A DNA stretch of 64,000 nucleotides from Bacteroidota bacterium (GCA_016195025.1 JACQAL010000052.1:1-64000), one strand, 5' to 3'; positions 16,946-25,415 are shown, counted from the first letter of the stretch. Notes: generated by a model from the letters alone, not told the origin. Program-made: numbers and translations.

Positions 16946-17590
16946 CTAATAATGGAGGGAAGAAAAAGTTTTATGGATGTGCTTTGCGAGAATGTCAAAC
17001 TCGATATTCACTTCATTGCCGACTTTCAGCGATTTGAAATTAGTGTGAGAAAAAGTGTGAGGGATGATGGCAACGGAAAAAGACAATGGTTTATGTTGAA
17101 TGGTTGATGGTGGATGGTTAACAGCCACAACAGTTAATGAAACTCCGTTAATGCAAATGCTTCCTTTGTCAATAATTAAACTTTTGAATTTTGAATTTTG
17201 AATTTTGAATTGAAATAGCCAACTTCCTTTCTCTTTCTTAATTGATTTAACTTTCGCTGTTGTATCCACATGCCCCTGCACAAAATGCCCATCCACCCTG
17301 TCGCCAACTTTCAGCGGACGTTCTAAATTTATTTCATCGCCAACTTTTAATTTTCCGAGATTGGTTCTGGAGAGAGTTTCTTTTATTGCAGTAACCGAAT
17401 AAATTCCCCTCTCCTTTTTAAGGAGAGAGGTTGGGGGTGAGGTCACGGTCAGGCACACTCCATTATGCGCCACGCTTTGTCCTTCTTTCAATTCATTTGC
17501 GAAAGAAGATTCAACGATGAACGTACTGTTTCCTTTTTCTTTTTTTATGGAAACAATTTTTCCAGGCGCTTCAATGATTCCTGTAAACAT
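16946..17590 (-). CDS. ribE: Riboflavin synthase alpha chain with repeat-encoded inserts
   Basis: 214 aa in the usual two-barrel layout. It starts MFTGIIEAPGKI, has the barrel motifs VAHNGVCLTV and GHFVQGHVDTTA in the first half and ICINGVSLTVVAV in the second. It dismutates 6,7-dimethyl-8-ribityllumazine to riboflavin. Three stretches coincide with dispersed repeats: TSPPTSLLKKERG (17406-17444), FKIQNSKFKS (17182-17212) and NHPPSTIQHKP (17092-17122). Against my memory of E. coli RibC (the same enzyme), the first and third look like insertions of about 7-9 residues in loops; the middle one replaces a segment of equal length. The enzyme is probably still functional, since all core motifs are intact. 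Confidence 0.93.
   Translation of the reverse strand: MFTGIIEAPGKIVSIKKEKGNSTFIVESSFANELKEGQSVAHNGVCLTVTSPPTSLLKKERGIYSVTAIKETLSRTNLGKLKVGDEINLERPLKVGDRVDGHFVQGHVDTTAKVKSIKKEKGSWLFQFKIQNSKFKSLIIDKGSICINGVSLTVVAVNHPPSTIQHKPLSFSVAIIPHTFSHTNFKSLKVGNEVNIEFDILAKHIHKTFSSLHY
17092..17122 (-). repeat. In-frame 'GGTTGATGG' repeat inside ribE
   Basis: Words TGAATGGTTGATGGTGGATGG encode NHPPSTIQH on the minus strand. The same family is in yidC at 12271-12308. Confidence 0.7.
17182..17212 (-). repeat. In-frame 'TTTGAATT' tandem repeat inside ribE
   Basis: Four near-identical 8-bp units (TTTTGAAT) encode KIQNSKFKS. The protein length at this point matches homologues, so the DNA may be a converted or coincidental tract. 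Confidence 0.65.
17406..17444 (-). repeat. Palindromic 'CCCCTCTCC' repeat inside ribE
   Basis: CCCCTCTCCTTTTTAAGGAG followed by AGAGGTTGGGGGTGAGGTC. The same element, complementary and over nearly 40 bp, is in the DUF1365 gene at 58432-58472. Here it encodes TSPPTSLLKKERG. Confidence 0.85.
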
Positions 17591-17626
17591 GCGTGACGAA
17601 TGTACAAAAGAATTGCGCGGGGCTTC

Positions 17627-20380
17627 TTACTCGTGGCTCAGGATGGTAACATTTCCTTTCAGCGCGCGCGGAACAATTCCTTCGAGGCGGATGTCATTCA
17701 CAATGCAGATGTAATAATACACGCCATCGGAGCAAAGTTTGTTTGTCTGCGAACTTTTTCCGTTCCACATGATTTCCGCGTCAGTGGTGTGGAATACTTC
17801 CGTGCCCCAGCGGTTGTAAATGCGGATGTCAATATCCTTTACATATTTATACGGATGCAGCGGAGTGAAATAATCGTTGGAGCCGTCCGCGTTGGGCGTG
17901 AACACATTCGGCAACTCGTAGTACGGGCAATTATCCACGCACACCACATTGCTGAACGCGCTTTGGTTTCCGAAGGAATCAACGGCAGTAACCGCATAGC
18001 ATCCGGCAATGGAATTTAAACTATCGTGAAGGAAAGAAGTGATGCTGATGGTATGAATGGTATCGAGCACGGAATACTCTCCGTTCTGAACAGGCGTATA
18101 ATAAATGATATAATAGATTGCATCGTTGCTGCAGGAGTTGTTCGGGTTGGTCCAGGTTAAAAGATTTTGCTGGAGAATGCAACTGGAATCAATGGCGAGC
18201 GCGGGCGGGCAGGGCGGAGTTTTATCTATTGCCGCGCAGCAAAGTTCCTGTGACCAATTAATCAATGGCGATGGAAGCGATGGGTCGGCATACGCGCCCG
18301 TGCTCCTCACTTTATAACAGTAAACGGTATCGTTGGCAAGTCCGGTGTCGGTAAAAGTTTGCAGCGTGGTAGTAGTGGCAATGGAATCCCAGTTGCCGGT
18401 GAAATGATTTTTGCGGAACACATCGTATTGTGAATTGAGCCACGGCACCTGCTCGTTCCATGTAATTTGAATTTGATTATCGCTGGGATTGCAGGAAAGA
18501 AAAACCGAAGATGCTTTCTGCGCCTGGCATGGGTTGGTAGTAGTTCCATAATGAAAATCCACACGGTAAGTATATCCCGAAGCGGAAGTGCCAAGCGGGG
18601 TGTCGGTATAAGTGGTGTCAAGCGCGGCAAAAGAATTATTGGTGAAAGAAGCAATGAGAGCGGAAGGCGTGCAGTTGCCTGCGCAGCGGTATAAATTAAT
18701 GGTGAATGGCGGGCCATTAAGCGTATCAATTCCTCCGAGCGCAGTATCGGTGAGCGGCTTCAGCCATTTAATAAACATGCTTCCGTTTGCTCCTGTGCTT
18801 ATCACGCTCACGTTAGTCATAATCGGAACATCCCGCCTGAGTTCGTTGCAGGCAGGAGCCGAAGCATAACTTTCTGCGCCATCGCTGTAATAGGCAACCA
18901 CACGGTAGGCGTAAATAATTCCATGCGTGAGCCCGTTCCCGTTGTTGTTGTCGGTGTAAGAAGTAATGCTCTTGCCCACGGTGGCAATGAGCGAATAGCC
19001 CCACGCTGCCGGAACGCTCGTTTGGCAATAGCCGGGCACGTTGGAATCGCAGCCAATGGCGCGGTAAATTTTATATCCCTTAAAAACATTGCCGGTGGTT
19101 TGGCTGCAGAGGGCGGCATCCCATTTCAAATTCATTTCGGAGCAATGAGGGGAAGCGGAAAGGTTTTTCGGAGCGGGCGCAATCACGGTTATGTTAAACG
19201 ATGCGAACGCAGAAAGAGGCATGGGCGGACTATCGGGCAGCCCGTCATCGGTGGTTTTGAGCGTAACGGTATAGGGAGAACTTCTCACTTCTTTGCAATC
19301 GGGTTTCCAGGAGAAAGTGCCGGTGGCAACAGGCGTATTCAATCCCGTAACTGAAAAAGTGGCTGCGGGAGTGAGCGTGAAGGGGTTTCCGGCAGCCGTA
19401 AAAAGCGTTATGTTGTGTCCATCGGGGTCGGTGGCGGTAACGGTGAGCGTGAGAGAGGTGTTGGCTTCAATGCAGGTATCGTGCGCTGAAATCACAGGCG
19501 GGTCGTTGGCGCAATCGCAAACGGTTACCTGCATATCTCTGCGCACGGTGCCTGCGAGCGCATAACTTCCGTCCCCAATTTTTCTCCACTGCTCAATGTC
19601 AATGGCAAAGTTCCATTCATCGCAATCGGGGTCGTTTTGCGGAAAGGGAGGAACATTCCAGATAAAATCTCCGGTAAGCGCATTCACCGAAACACCGGAA
19701 GGAAGCCAGTAGCCGGAAATGGGCAGGTTGGCATCTTCGTAGCACACTCCGAGTTTATAGGATAAACTATCATTGTCAGGGTCTACTGCGCCCGGGTTGT
19801 GAATGAATAATTTTCCTGCGCAGGCGCGGTCAATGGGGCAGTAGTTGAGAACGGGCGATGAGTTGCAGCCGATGAAAGGATTTATGATTAACGTATCCTG
19901 TATGCTGAAAGGGGTTTTTACCTGATTGCCGGGAATATTTATGATGCCGTTGTTGCGGTTGGGGTCGGTCATGGAAATAATATAAGCACCAGGACCGGGA
20001 TACGTATGCGTAATGGTGTAAACATTTTTTTTCACATCAATGCTTTGCAGGTTCACCCCGCAGGCAGTTGACCATTCGCCCATGTGATGCGTGGAGCAGG
20101 GATTGCCATTGCCACCGCAATTTGCTGTCCAGGGGTCGGAAGTGGGGTCGCCCGGTTCATAGTTGGCGCGGCAAACGGTATAGTGTGCGGTATCGTCTCC
20201 AAAGTTAATCATGAGAGAGCAGCGGTCTGCCGCGTTGCTGCTGCCTTTGGTGTAGGTGGTGATGGTGATGGAATACGTGAGCCCGCCAAGGCAGGTATAG
20301 GTGATTTCTCCTGCGCGCTCATGCGTTGCATGAGAGAAGAAAGGGAAAAGAATTAAAAGTATGAGCGCTGTTTTTTTCAT
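17627..20380 (-). CDS. Secreted protein with fibronectin-like domains and T9SS type B sorting domain
   Basis: 917 aa. The signal peptide (MKKTALILLILFPFFSHA) is followed by an N-terminal Cys-rich module (HERAGEITYTCLGG). Cadherin-like/Ig-like segments follow, then several fibronectin type III-like domains (for example residues 420-800, NLSASPHCSEMNLKWD). The C-terminus (about 825-917) is the gliding-motility-associated type B sorting domain: LPNVFTPNADGSNDYF ... IYNRWGTEVFHT ... GVYYYICIV. The protein should cross the outer membrane by the type IX system and stay at, or be released from, the surface. An adhesive role is inferred. It lies 36 bp upstream of ribE but is probably transcribed separately. 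Confidence 0.9.
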   Translation of the reverse strand: MKKTALILLILFPFFSHATHERAGEITYTCLGGLTYSITITTYTKGSSNAADRCSLMINFGDDTAHYTVCRANYEPGDPTSDPWTANCGGNGNPCSTHHMGEWSTACGVNLQSIDVKKNVYTITHTYPGPGAYIISMTDPNRNNGIINIPGNQVKTPFSIQDTLIINPFIGCNSSPVLNYCPIDRACAGKLFIHNPGAVDPDNDSLSYKLGVCYEDANLPISGYWLPSGVSVNALTGDFIWNVPPFPQNDPDCDEWNFAIDIEQWRKIGDGSYALAGTVRRDMQVTVCDCANDPPVISAHDTCIEANTSLTLTVTATDPDGHNITLFTAAGNPFTLTPAATFSVTGLNTPVATGTFSWKPDCKEVRSSPYTVTLKTTDDGLPDSPPMPLSAFASFNITVIAPAPKNLSASPHCSEMNLKWDAALCSQTTGNVFKGYKIYRAIGCDSNVPGYCQTSVPAAWGYSLIATVGKSITSYTDNNNGNGLTHGIIYAYRVVAYYSDGAESYASAPACNELRRDVPIMTNVSVISTGANGSMFIKWLKPLTDTALGGIDTLNGPPFTINLYRCAGNCTPSALIASFTNNSFAALDTTYTDTPLGTSASGYTYRVDFHYGTTTNPCQAQKASSVFLSCNPSDNQIQITWNEQVPWLNSQYDVFRKNHFTGNWDSIATTTTLQTFTDTGLANDTVYCYKVRSTGAYADPSLPSPLINWSQELCCAAIDKTPPCPPALAIDSSCILQQNLLTWTNPNNSCSNDAIYYIIYYTPVQNGEYSVLDTIHTISITSFLHDSLNSIAGCYAVTAVDSFGNQSAFSNVVCVDNCPYYELPNVFTPNADGSNDYFTPLHPYKYVKDIDIRIYNRWGTEVFHTTDAEIMWNGKSSQTNKLCSDGVYYYICIVNDIRLEGIVPRALKGNVTILSHE

Positions 20381-20383
20381 TGC

Positions 20384-20470
20384 TTACTGCTGCACCAGAA
20401 ACTTTCCCGAGAAAATATTTTTTCCGCGTGAATATGCCTTTAACAAATATATGCCATATTTTTCACGAGC
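20384..20470 (-). pseudogene. Orphan fragment of a T9SS type A sorting domain
   Basis: On the minus strand, in the gap just before the 917-aa gene, one frame reads AREKYGIYLLKAYSRGKN followed by IFSGKFLVQQ and TAA. This is the last two strands of a typical type A sorting domain (compare GMYFLKVTDGDSVWTKKL at 31021). The frame opens only 17 codons earlier after a stop, with no start codon and no cargo domain. I read it as the tail of a lost secreted-protein gene. Confidence 0.6.
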
Positions 20471-20549
20471 AAAGAATAATGCAACAAAAATAGTGCTAAT
20501 TCAATGAAGCGCCAAGCAATAATTGAAAAATATTTCTTTTACTCCGCCT

Positions 20550-20795
20550 TCATTTCGTGCCGGTGAGGTTTAACTTCGAAGCATAACTCTGAATTTTCTT
20601 GTGCAAATTCTTAACCCAAACAATGCGCGCGCCTTTTTTATGAGGCACAAAATCCTTTTTCTTTTTATGCGTTTGTTTGGTTGCTTTTTTCTTTACTCTC
20701 ATGGCAGTAATATCAGTAATCATATTGTTGCAAACGCTGTCCCAAAGATGAAAATTGCTGTTTTTAGCGCGAAAATCGGCATAGTGGATATTCAC
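20550..20795 (-). CDS. Small basic hypothetical protein, possibly truncated
   Basis: 81 codons from a GTG at 20795 (or 50 aa from the ATG that begins MRVKKKATKQ). The product is strongly basic and unlike its neighbours: TDITAMRVKKKATKQTHK, then KKDFVPHKKGARIVWVKNLH. There is no signal peptide. It starts right at the edge of the 21-bp repeat array and ends about 80 bp before the orphan sorting-domain fragment, inside a relic-looking zone. It could be the N-terminal remainder of a longer protein or a spurious frame; I do not recognise a family. Confidence 0.35.
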   Translation of the reverse strand: MNIHYADFRAKNSNFHLWDSVCNNMITDITAMRVKKKATKQTHKKKKDFVPHKKGARIVWVKNLHKKIQSYASKLNLTGTK

Positions 20796-20796
20796 A

Positions 20797-21007
20797 GAAC
20801 ATTTTGAAGGTCTTCAAATACTATTTGTAGCGCTGCAAATATTATTTGGAGAACTCACCGATTATTTTGAAGTACCGCAAAATATATTTGAAGTACTGCA
20901 AACTTATTCTGAAGCGCTGCAAATACTATTTGCAGTACTCACCGATTATTCTGAAGAACTGCAAACTATATTCGAAGCGCTGCAAACTTATTTTGAAGCA
21001 CTGCAAA
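20797..21007. repeat. Degenerate 21-bp tandem repeat array, about ten units
   Basis: Units of exactly 21 bp follow each other, for example TACTGCAAACTTATTCTGAAG (20 of 21 bases shown: TACTGCAAACTTATTCTGAA), then CGCTGCAAATACTATTTGCA-G. Each ends in (G)AAG or similar and most contain CTGCAAA; two units carry ACTCACCGATTATT instead. On the plus strand one frame is open from 20785 to the TAA at 21015-21017 and gives heptads such as FEVLQTY, SEALQIL, SEELQTI, FEALQTY. There is no ATG or GTG start in that frame. Confidence 0.85.
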
Positions 21008-21039
21008 TAAATTGGTAAGTGCGGTAACTGCCGCGGTTG

Positions 21040-21064
21040 GCGCGGTAATTATCAATTGCCGCGC
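21040..21064 (-). terminator. GC-rich hairpin downstream of the 814-aa gene
   Basis: GCGCGGTAATT (21040-21050), loop ATC, then AATTGCCGCGC (21054-21064) form an 11-bp stem with one wobble pair. It is 10 bp past the stop of the minus-strand gene. There is no U tract, so it is a weak terminator or an RNA-end-protecting hairpin. Confidence 0.4.
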
Positions 21065-21074
21065 GAAGCAAATC

Positions 21075-23519
21075 TTATTCGGAAGCGCTGATAATAATTT
21101 TCTTTGTACTGATTCCCTGCTCCGTTGCCACTTTCAGGAAATAAATTCCGCTCGCTACGCTCAGGTTTACGGTTTCCTGTTTCCGGTTAACGGTTAACGA
21201 ATACACTTTTTCTCCAAACACATTATAAATCTCTATCCTCTCAATATTCAGATTTAAACTTTGAACCGTGAACTTTCCCTCAGCAGGGTTGGGATAAATT
21301 TCAATATTCTCTTTTGCCTCCATTGCATAAACACTTGTTAAAGGACCCACAGTAAGAACAACTGTGTCGGTTAAAACGGGCGCGTTAAAATCAAACACAA
21401 TGGCTGCGTGGTTTTTAATTTTTGTTCCGCCCGGATTATTCGGCTTCTGAAGAATCTGAAACTTAATAAAGCCATGACTTGCCAGTTCATTGGTGGTGCT
21501 GTCGGGAAGATTAATATTGCTGAATGTCCATGCCGCCACTCCATTTCCGAACGATTGAAAGATGTACGGATGGCTGCTTATTCCGCTGATAATGGATGCA
21601 GCATTCAAATGTGTATCTATTGTATCATACACCACAATATTCCATGCAGTATCATTTCCCGTATTCTGAAACCCGATGGTGTAAAACACCGTGTCCGTTT
21701 TAAGAATGGTTGCCGTGGTAATTGCAACTTTGTTGGTAGTGGTGGTTGCCAACTTCTCATTCGGGTCACTCGAACCTATGATGGTATGCACATCTTCCGA
21801 ATTATTATTTGTCAAATCGCAATCGCCTGCGTAAGGAGTTGTTTGCGCATGAACGGTGAGTGTATCTCCAAGCGTTGAATTGCACGAAACCGAATCAGTA
21901 ACCGTAAAAGAAACCAGTTGGCCGGCTGCCATGGTTCCAAGATTCCATGTGTAAAGTGTTCCGGAAAAACTGCTCCACGGAAGCGTGCTGCTGAGCGGAA
22001 TAATCCTGCCAAGCGGGTTGTCAAAATCTATGGTAAGCACAGCGCCTGCTACATTTATTGTTCCATAATTTGCGCATTGCACAGCATACTTATTCTTCAA
22101 ACATCTTCGCTGAGAAGTTGTGGCAATATTCACACCCAAATCGGCACAGGAAACAGTCGGCTGCATTCCAAAGTTTAAACCATTAACGAAGTTTAATACA
22201 TTCACAGAAGCCGAATAATAAGAAGGGGAAACAGGGCAGTTCTGAGACCAGTAATTTTTAGGAACCAAACTTATCGTATAATTCCCGGGAGAAACTGCAA
22301 TGCTGTAATCGCCATTGGAATTAGTGGAGCCGGAATAAATAATTTGCGAAGAAGTTTCCTGCGCCTGCACCGTCCAGTTGCCAAGCGGATTATCACCGGG
22401 GTCTTTTATGCAGTTGGCATTGGCATCGGAAAAGGCAGCACCTTGAAGATAATTACATGCGCCAATTTTTACCATGCTGCAAAACGTGCAGGTATCATTA
22501 TAACTTGCCCTGATGGCAGAAAGGCAAACCGAATAAGTGCCGTTACCCGTAATGTAAGTATGAACAGGCCATTGACCTGTTCCTGTATTTCCATCCCCAA
22601 AGTTCCAAAGCCATTGAGAAACCGGGTACGAACAATATGCATTAAAATAAATTGTGTTTGGCTGCAATGAATCTATGCCATAATTAAAGTTAAGCGAACA
22701 AGGCGGATTGCTCCCACCGGTAATCACAATAGTGTTGCAATCTGTTTTTCCGCATCCACCGGAACTATCCCAATACGTCAGGCAGGCGGAATAAGTTCCA
22801 TTGTATTGATACGTATGCACAGGATTCTGAACCGAAGAATTATTGCCATCGCCAAACTGCCAATCATAATTAGGAATGCTTGCTCCCGAACACGTGCCGG
22901 TAAATGAAACTGTAGTCACATTAGTGGTATGCGTAACCGCCACATTCAGTTTTTGCGCGCAGGGAGTAGAGTTAATGGTATCGCAGAAAGAACACGTGTC
23001 GCCCGAAATAGTTACCGTGCTGAGGCAAACGGAATACGTGGCGTTAACAGAATAGGAGTGAGAGGGGCTCTGCAGCGTGGACGTATTTCCATCGCCAAAG
23101 TTCCAGAACCAACTCACGCTGTAAGACGAATTGTTATAGAAATAAACATAGGGCTGCACAGAGTCAACATTGGCAGTAAAGGTGGCATTGCACGGAGCAT
23201 GCGGGGCATTTACAATCTGCACCGTATCGCAAACGGTGCTGTTGCAGGTCTGCGGAAAAGAATCGGAAATGGTTAAACAAACTGTATAAGTGGTGGCGTA
23301 TTGATACGTGTGTGGCGCAGGATTGCCGGAGTTATCATAATAGCCATCGCCAAACGTCCACAAATGCCCGATGGAAGTGCTGTAAGTAGAAGCATCGGTA
23401 ACTGAAACCGTGGCGGCATTCACCGTATGCGTATAAGCCGCCTGGCATTGCGCAAAAGAAATGCAGCGCGCAAGGATTAATAAAGATAAGGCGAAAAGAA
23501 AGCGTAAAGAATTTTTCAT
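21075..23519 (-). CDS. PKD-domain protein with T9SS type A sorting domain
   Basis: 814 aa. The signal peptide (about 1-23) is followed by four PKD domains at about 25-340, each with the WxFGDG motif (LWTFGDGYYD, WFWNFGDGNTS, YDWQFGDGNNS, WLWNFGDGNTG). A SdrD-B-like domain follows (AAFSDANANCIKDPGDNPLG), then a DUF11-like conserved-repeat region (FYTIGFQNTGNDTAWNIVV). A type A sorting domain ends the protein (IEIYPNPAEGKFTVQS ... GIYFLKVATEQGISTKKI). It should be exported by the type IX system as a surface or adhesin-like protein. Within the sorting domain VNRKQETVN is encoded by a repeat-like tract (21165-21198). Promoter TTG-N20-TTACTTTG lies upstream. Confidence 0.9.
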   Translation of the reverse strand: MKNSLRFLFALSLLILARCISFAQCQAAYTHTVNAATVSVTDASTYSTSIGHLWTFGDGYYDNSGNPAPHTYQYATTYTVCLTISDSFPQTCNSTVCDTVQIVNAPHAPCNATFTANVDSVQPYVYFYNNSSYSVSWFWNFGDGNTSTLQSPSHSYSVNATYSVCLSTVTISGDTCSFCDTINSTPCAQKLNVAVTHTTNVTTVSFTGTCSGASIPNYDWQFGDGNNSSVQNPVHTYQYNGTYSACLTYWDSSGGCGKTDCNTIVITGGSNPPCSLNFNYGIDSLQPNTIYFNAYCSYPVSQWLWNFGDGNTGTGQWPVHTYITGNGTYSVCLSAIRASYNDTCTFCSMVKIGACNYLQGAAFSDANANCIKDPGDNPLGNWTVQAQETSSQIIYSGSTNSNGDYSIAVSPGNYTISLVPKNYWSQNCPVSPSYYSASVNVLNFVNGLNFGMQPTVSCADLGVNIATTSQRRCLKNKYAVQCANYGTINVAGAVLTIDFDNPLGRIIPLSSTLPWSSFSGTLYTWNLGTMAAGQLVSFTVTDSVSCNSTLGDTLTVHAQTTPYAGDCDLTNNNSEDVHTIIGSSDPNEKLATTTTNKVAITTATILKTDTVFYTIGFQNTGNDTAWNIVVYDTIDTHLNAASIISGISSHPYIFQSFGNGVAAWTFSNINLPDSTTNELASHGFIKFQILQKPNNPGGTKIKNHAAIVFDFNAPVLTDTVVLTVGPLTSVYAMEAKENIEIYPNPAEGKFTVQSLNLNIERIEIYNVFGEKVYSLTVNRKQETVNLSVASGIYFLKVATEQGISTKKIIISASE
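21165..21198 (-). repeat. Repeat-like tract in a sorting domain
   Basis: Tandem words GTTTACGGTTTCCTG, TTTCCGGTTAACGGTTAAC encode LTVNRKQETVNLS in the sorting domain of the PKD protein. Related words are of the same general type as the other in-frame tracts. Confidence 0.45.
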
Positions 23520-23545
23520 GTGAAGTTTTGGTTTAGAATATTTTT

Positions 23546-23576
23546 CAAAGTAACAAAAAATTATTCACGCAGGCAA
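23546..23576 (-). promoter_or_regulatory. Predicted promoter of the PKD protein gene
   Basis: The minus strand reads TTG (23576-23574), 20 bases, then TTACTTTG (23553-23546), one mismatch from TAnnTTTG. The start codon is at 23519. Confidence 0.45.
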
Positions 23577-23673
23577 TGATAATCGTCATTGAATCTTGCC
23601 CGTTCATTAACCGGAGTAAATAAAAAATAGGTAGAATCTTTTCTTTTAAGAAATCGGTGTAATCTCAGTATGC

Positions 23674-24045
23674 TCAGTAAATCTTAATCGTCTTGCTCAC
23701 CTGGTGCCCGGCTTCAAGTTTCACTAATCCGCCACCGCTGTTTAATCCCAGCACGGCAGGAGGCGTAACATCTGCCTGCAGAATGGCAGGAAGTTTAAAG
23801 GTAAAATTAGCAGTGCCTGAAGCATCGGTAGCGCCCGTTTGGTCTTGTATCTGCAAGTTTCCGTTGGTGCCTGGCGGAGGATACATGTGTATGGTTGCGC
23901 CCGGCACAGGAACCGAAGTGGTTCCGTTAACAATATTTATCACCACATCGCAGTCCTTGTTCTTCTTGCACGAAACAATAACCACTGCAGTAATGGAAGC
24001 GCAACAAACAAAGGCAAAAAATAATTTATGGAAAATGTTTTTCAT
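23674..24045 (-). CDS. Small lipoprotein with a carboxypeptidase-regulatory-like fold
   Basis: 123 aa. The signal sequence ends in a lipobox-like VSC (about residue 26), followed by KKNKDCD. The mature part (VVINIVNGTTSVPVPGATI, ATDASGTANFTFKLPAIL) resembles the beta-sandwich regulatory-like or Ig-like domains that Bacteroidota lipoproteins often carry. Function unknown. It has a textbook promoter 23 bases before its start and appears to be a single-gene unit between mqnC and the PKD gene. Confidence 0.8.
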   Translation of the reverse strand: MKNIFHKLFFAFVCCASITAVVIVSCKKNKDCDVVINIVNGTTSVPVPGATIHMYPPPGTNGNLQIQDQTGATDASGTANFTFKLPAILQADVTPPAVLGLNSGGGLVKLEAGHQVSKTIKIY

Positions 24046-24067
24046 CGTTCCAAGGATTAAAGCACGG

Positions 24068-24098
24068 CAAAGGTAAATATTAGTTGCAATTAACCAAA
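24068..24098 (-). promoter_or_regulatory. Strong predicted Bacteroidota promoter of the small lipoprotein gene
   Basis: On the minus strand TTTG (24098-24095), 19 bases, TACCTTTG (24075-24068): a full match to TTTG-N19-TAnnTTTG. Confidence 0.7.
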
Positions 24099-24180
24099 AA
24101 TAAATAAATGGCCGCCCCCCGCCCTGAAAGGAGCTGTTTTTTTTTTCAAGATAAGATTGTTAACAGGAGAAATTTTATGA

Positions 24181-24241
24181 ATGGTTAAATGGCTGGATGG
24201 TTATATGGTTGAGCCATGTAGCCATATAACAATTTAACCAT
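24181..24241. repeat. Foldback repeat 'ATGGTTAAAT' downstream of mqnC
   Basis: ATGGTTAAATGGCTGGATGG at the left and the complement of ATGGTTAAATTGTTATATGG at the right form an imperfect hairpin of about 61 bp. It begins 4 bp past the mqnC stop. It may act as a transcript end; the words resemble the 'GGTTGATGG' family in yidC and ribE. Confidence 0.65.
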
Positions 24242-24244
24242 CTT

Positions 24245-25375
24245 TCAGTAATTCACCGCCTGCTCTTCAATTTCCGCGGGAAGTTTTCGGAATTCATATT
24301 GCTGATTTCGTAACTGCGGAATAAATCCTGCTTCGCGGATGGCATCCTGAATTGTTTTATACGTGAAGCGGTGCGGAGCGCCTGCCGCGCTCACCACATT
24401 TTCTTCGAGCATGATGCTGCCGAAATCATTCGCGCCCGCGTGCAGGCAGAGTTGCGCAATTTCTTTTCCCACCGTGAGCCAGCTCGCCTGAATGTTGTGG
24501 ATGTTCGGCAGCATAATGCGGCTCAGTGCAATCATGCGGATGTATTCTTCGCCTGTGGTTAAATTTTTTACTCCGCGCACTTCGGCAAGCAATGTATCCA
24601 CATCCTGAAACGTCCACGGAATGAAAGCGAGAAAACCTTTTGCGTGTTTTGGTTTTTCGTTTTGCACTTCTCTGAGCCAAACCAGATGTTCGAAGCGCTC
24701 GTAAATAGTTTCCACATGCCCGAACATCATGGTGGCGGAAGTGGTAATATTTAATTTATGTGCCGCACGCATCACATCGAGCCATTCTTTTCCTCCGCAC
24801 TTGCCGTTGGAAATCAACCTGCGCACGCGGTCGTTTAATATTTCTGCTCCTGCTCCGGGAAGAGAATCCAATCCGGCATCCACGAGCGCTTTCAACACTT
24901 CGGTGTGAGTAGATTTTTCCAGTTTGGTAATGTGCGCCACTTCGGGCGGACCGAGCGAATGCAATTTCAACTGCGGGTATAATTTTTTCAGCGAGGAAAA
25001 TAAACCGGTATAAAATTTTAATCCGAGTTCAGGATGATGCCCGCCCTGCAGCAGCAACTGGTCGCCACCCCAGCGAAAGGTTTCTTCAATTTTCTTTTTG
25101 TAAGTTTCAATATCTGTAATATAACTTTCGGGATGGCCCGGAATGCGGTAGAAGTTGCAGAACTTGCAGTTGGCAATGCACACGTTGGTGGTGTTCACAT
25201 TGCGGTCAATCTGCCAGGTAACAATATGCTCGCTTCCCTGCTTCTGAATTTTTCGCAGTTCATTCGCCACGTACATGAGTTCGGAAAGAGGCGCGATCTC
25301 AAAAAGAAAAACTCCTTCTTCAATGGAAAGAAAATCAAAGTTCAATGCGCGTTTCAGTAAAGAATCAATATTCAT
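24245..25375 (-). CDS. mqnC: Cyclic dehypoxanthinyl futalosine synthase (radical SAM)
   Basis: 376 aa. The radical SAM iron-sulphur motif CxxxCxxC is at C66, C70 and C73 (NVCIANCKFCNFYR), followed by QGGHHPELGLKFY, which is typical of MqnC rather than MqnE. It cyclises dehypoxanthinyl futalosine in the futalosine route to menaquinone, implying menaquinone-based respiration. The start at 25375 is 40 bp from the divergent aminopeptidase start. No other mqn genes are in the window, as usual for this scattered pathway. Confidence 0.92.
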   Translation of the reverse strand: MNIDSLLKRALNFDFLSIEEGVFLFEIAPLSELMYVANELRKIQKQGSEHIVTWQIDRNVNTTNVCIANCKFCNFYRIPGHPESYITDIETYKKKIEETFRWGGDQLLLQGGHHPELGLKFYTGLFSSLKKLYPQLKLHSLGPPEVAHITKLEKSTHTEVLKALVDAGLDSLPGAGAEILNDRVRRLISNGKCGGKEWLDVMRAAHKLNITTSATMMFGHVETIYERFEHLVWLREVQNEKPKHAKGFLAFIPWTFQDVDTLLAEVRGVKNLTTGEEYIRMIALSRIMLPNIHNIQASWLTVGKEIAQLCLHAGANDFGSIMLEENVVSAAGAPHRFTYKTIQDAIREAGFIPQLRNQQYEFRKLPAEIEEQAVNY

Positions 25376-25415
25376 TTTTTATATACATTTACCTTCTCTC
25401 AAAAATAAGAATTAT

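Noticed and set aside
20601-20807. 68-codon plus-strand ORF before the 21-bp array
   Set aside because: It does not join the heptad frame (different phase, stops at 20807) and is antisense to the basic 81-codon ORF.
20797-21007. 21-bp array as a CRISPR array
   Set aside because: Units are contiguous and degenerate; there is no repeat-spacer alternation and no cas gene.
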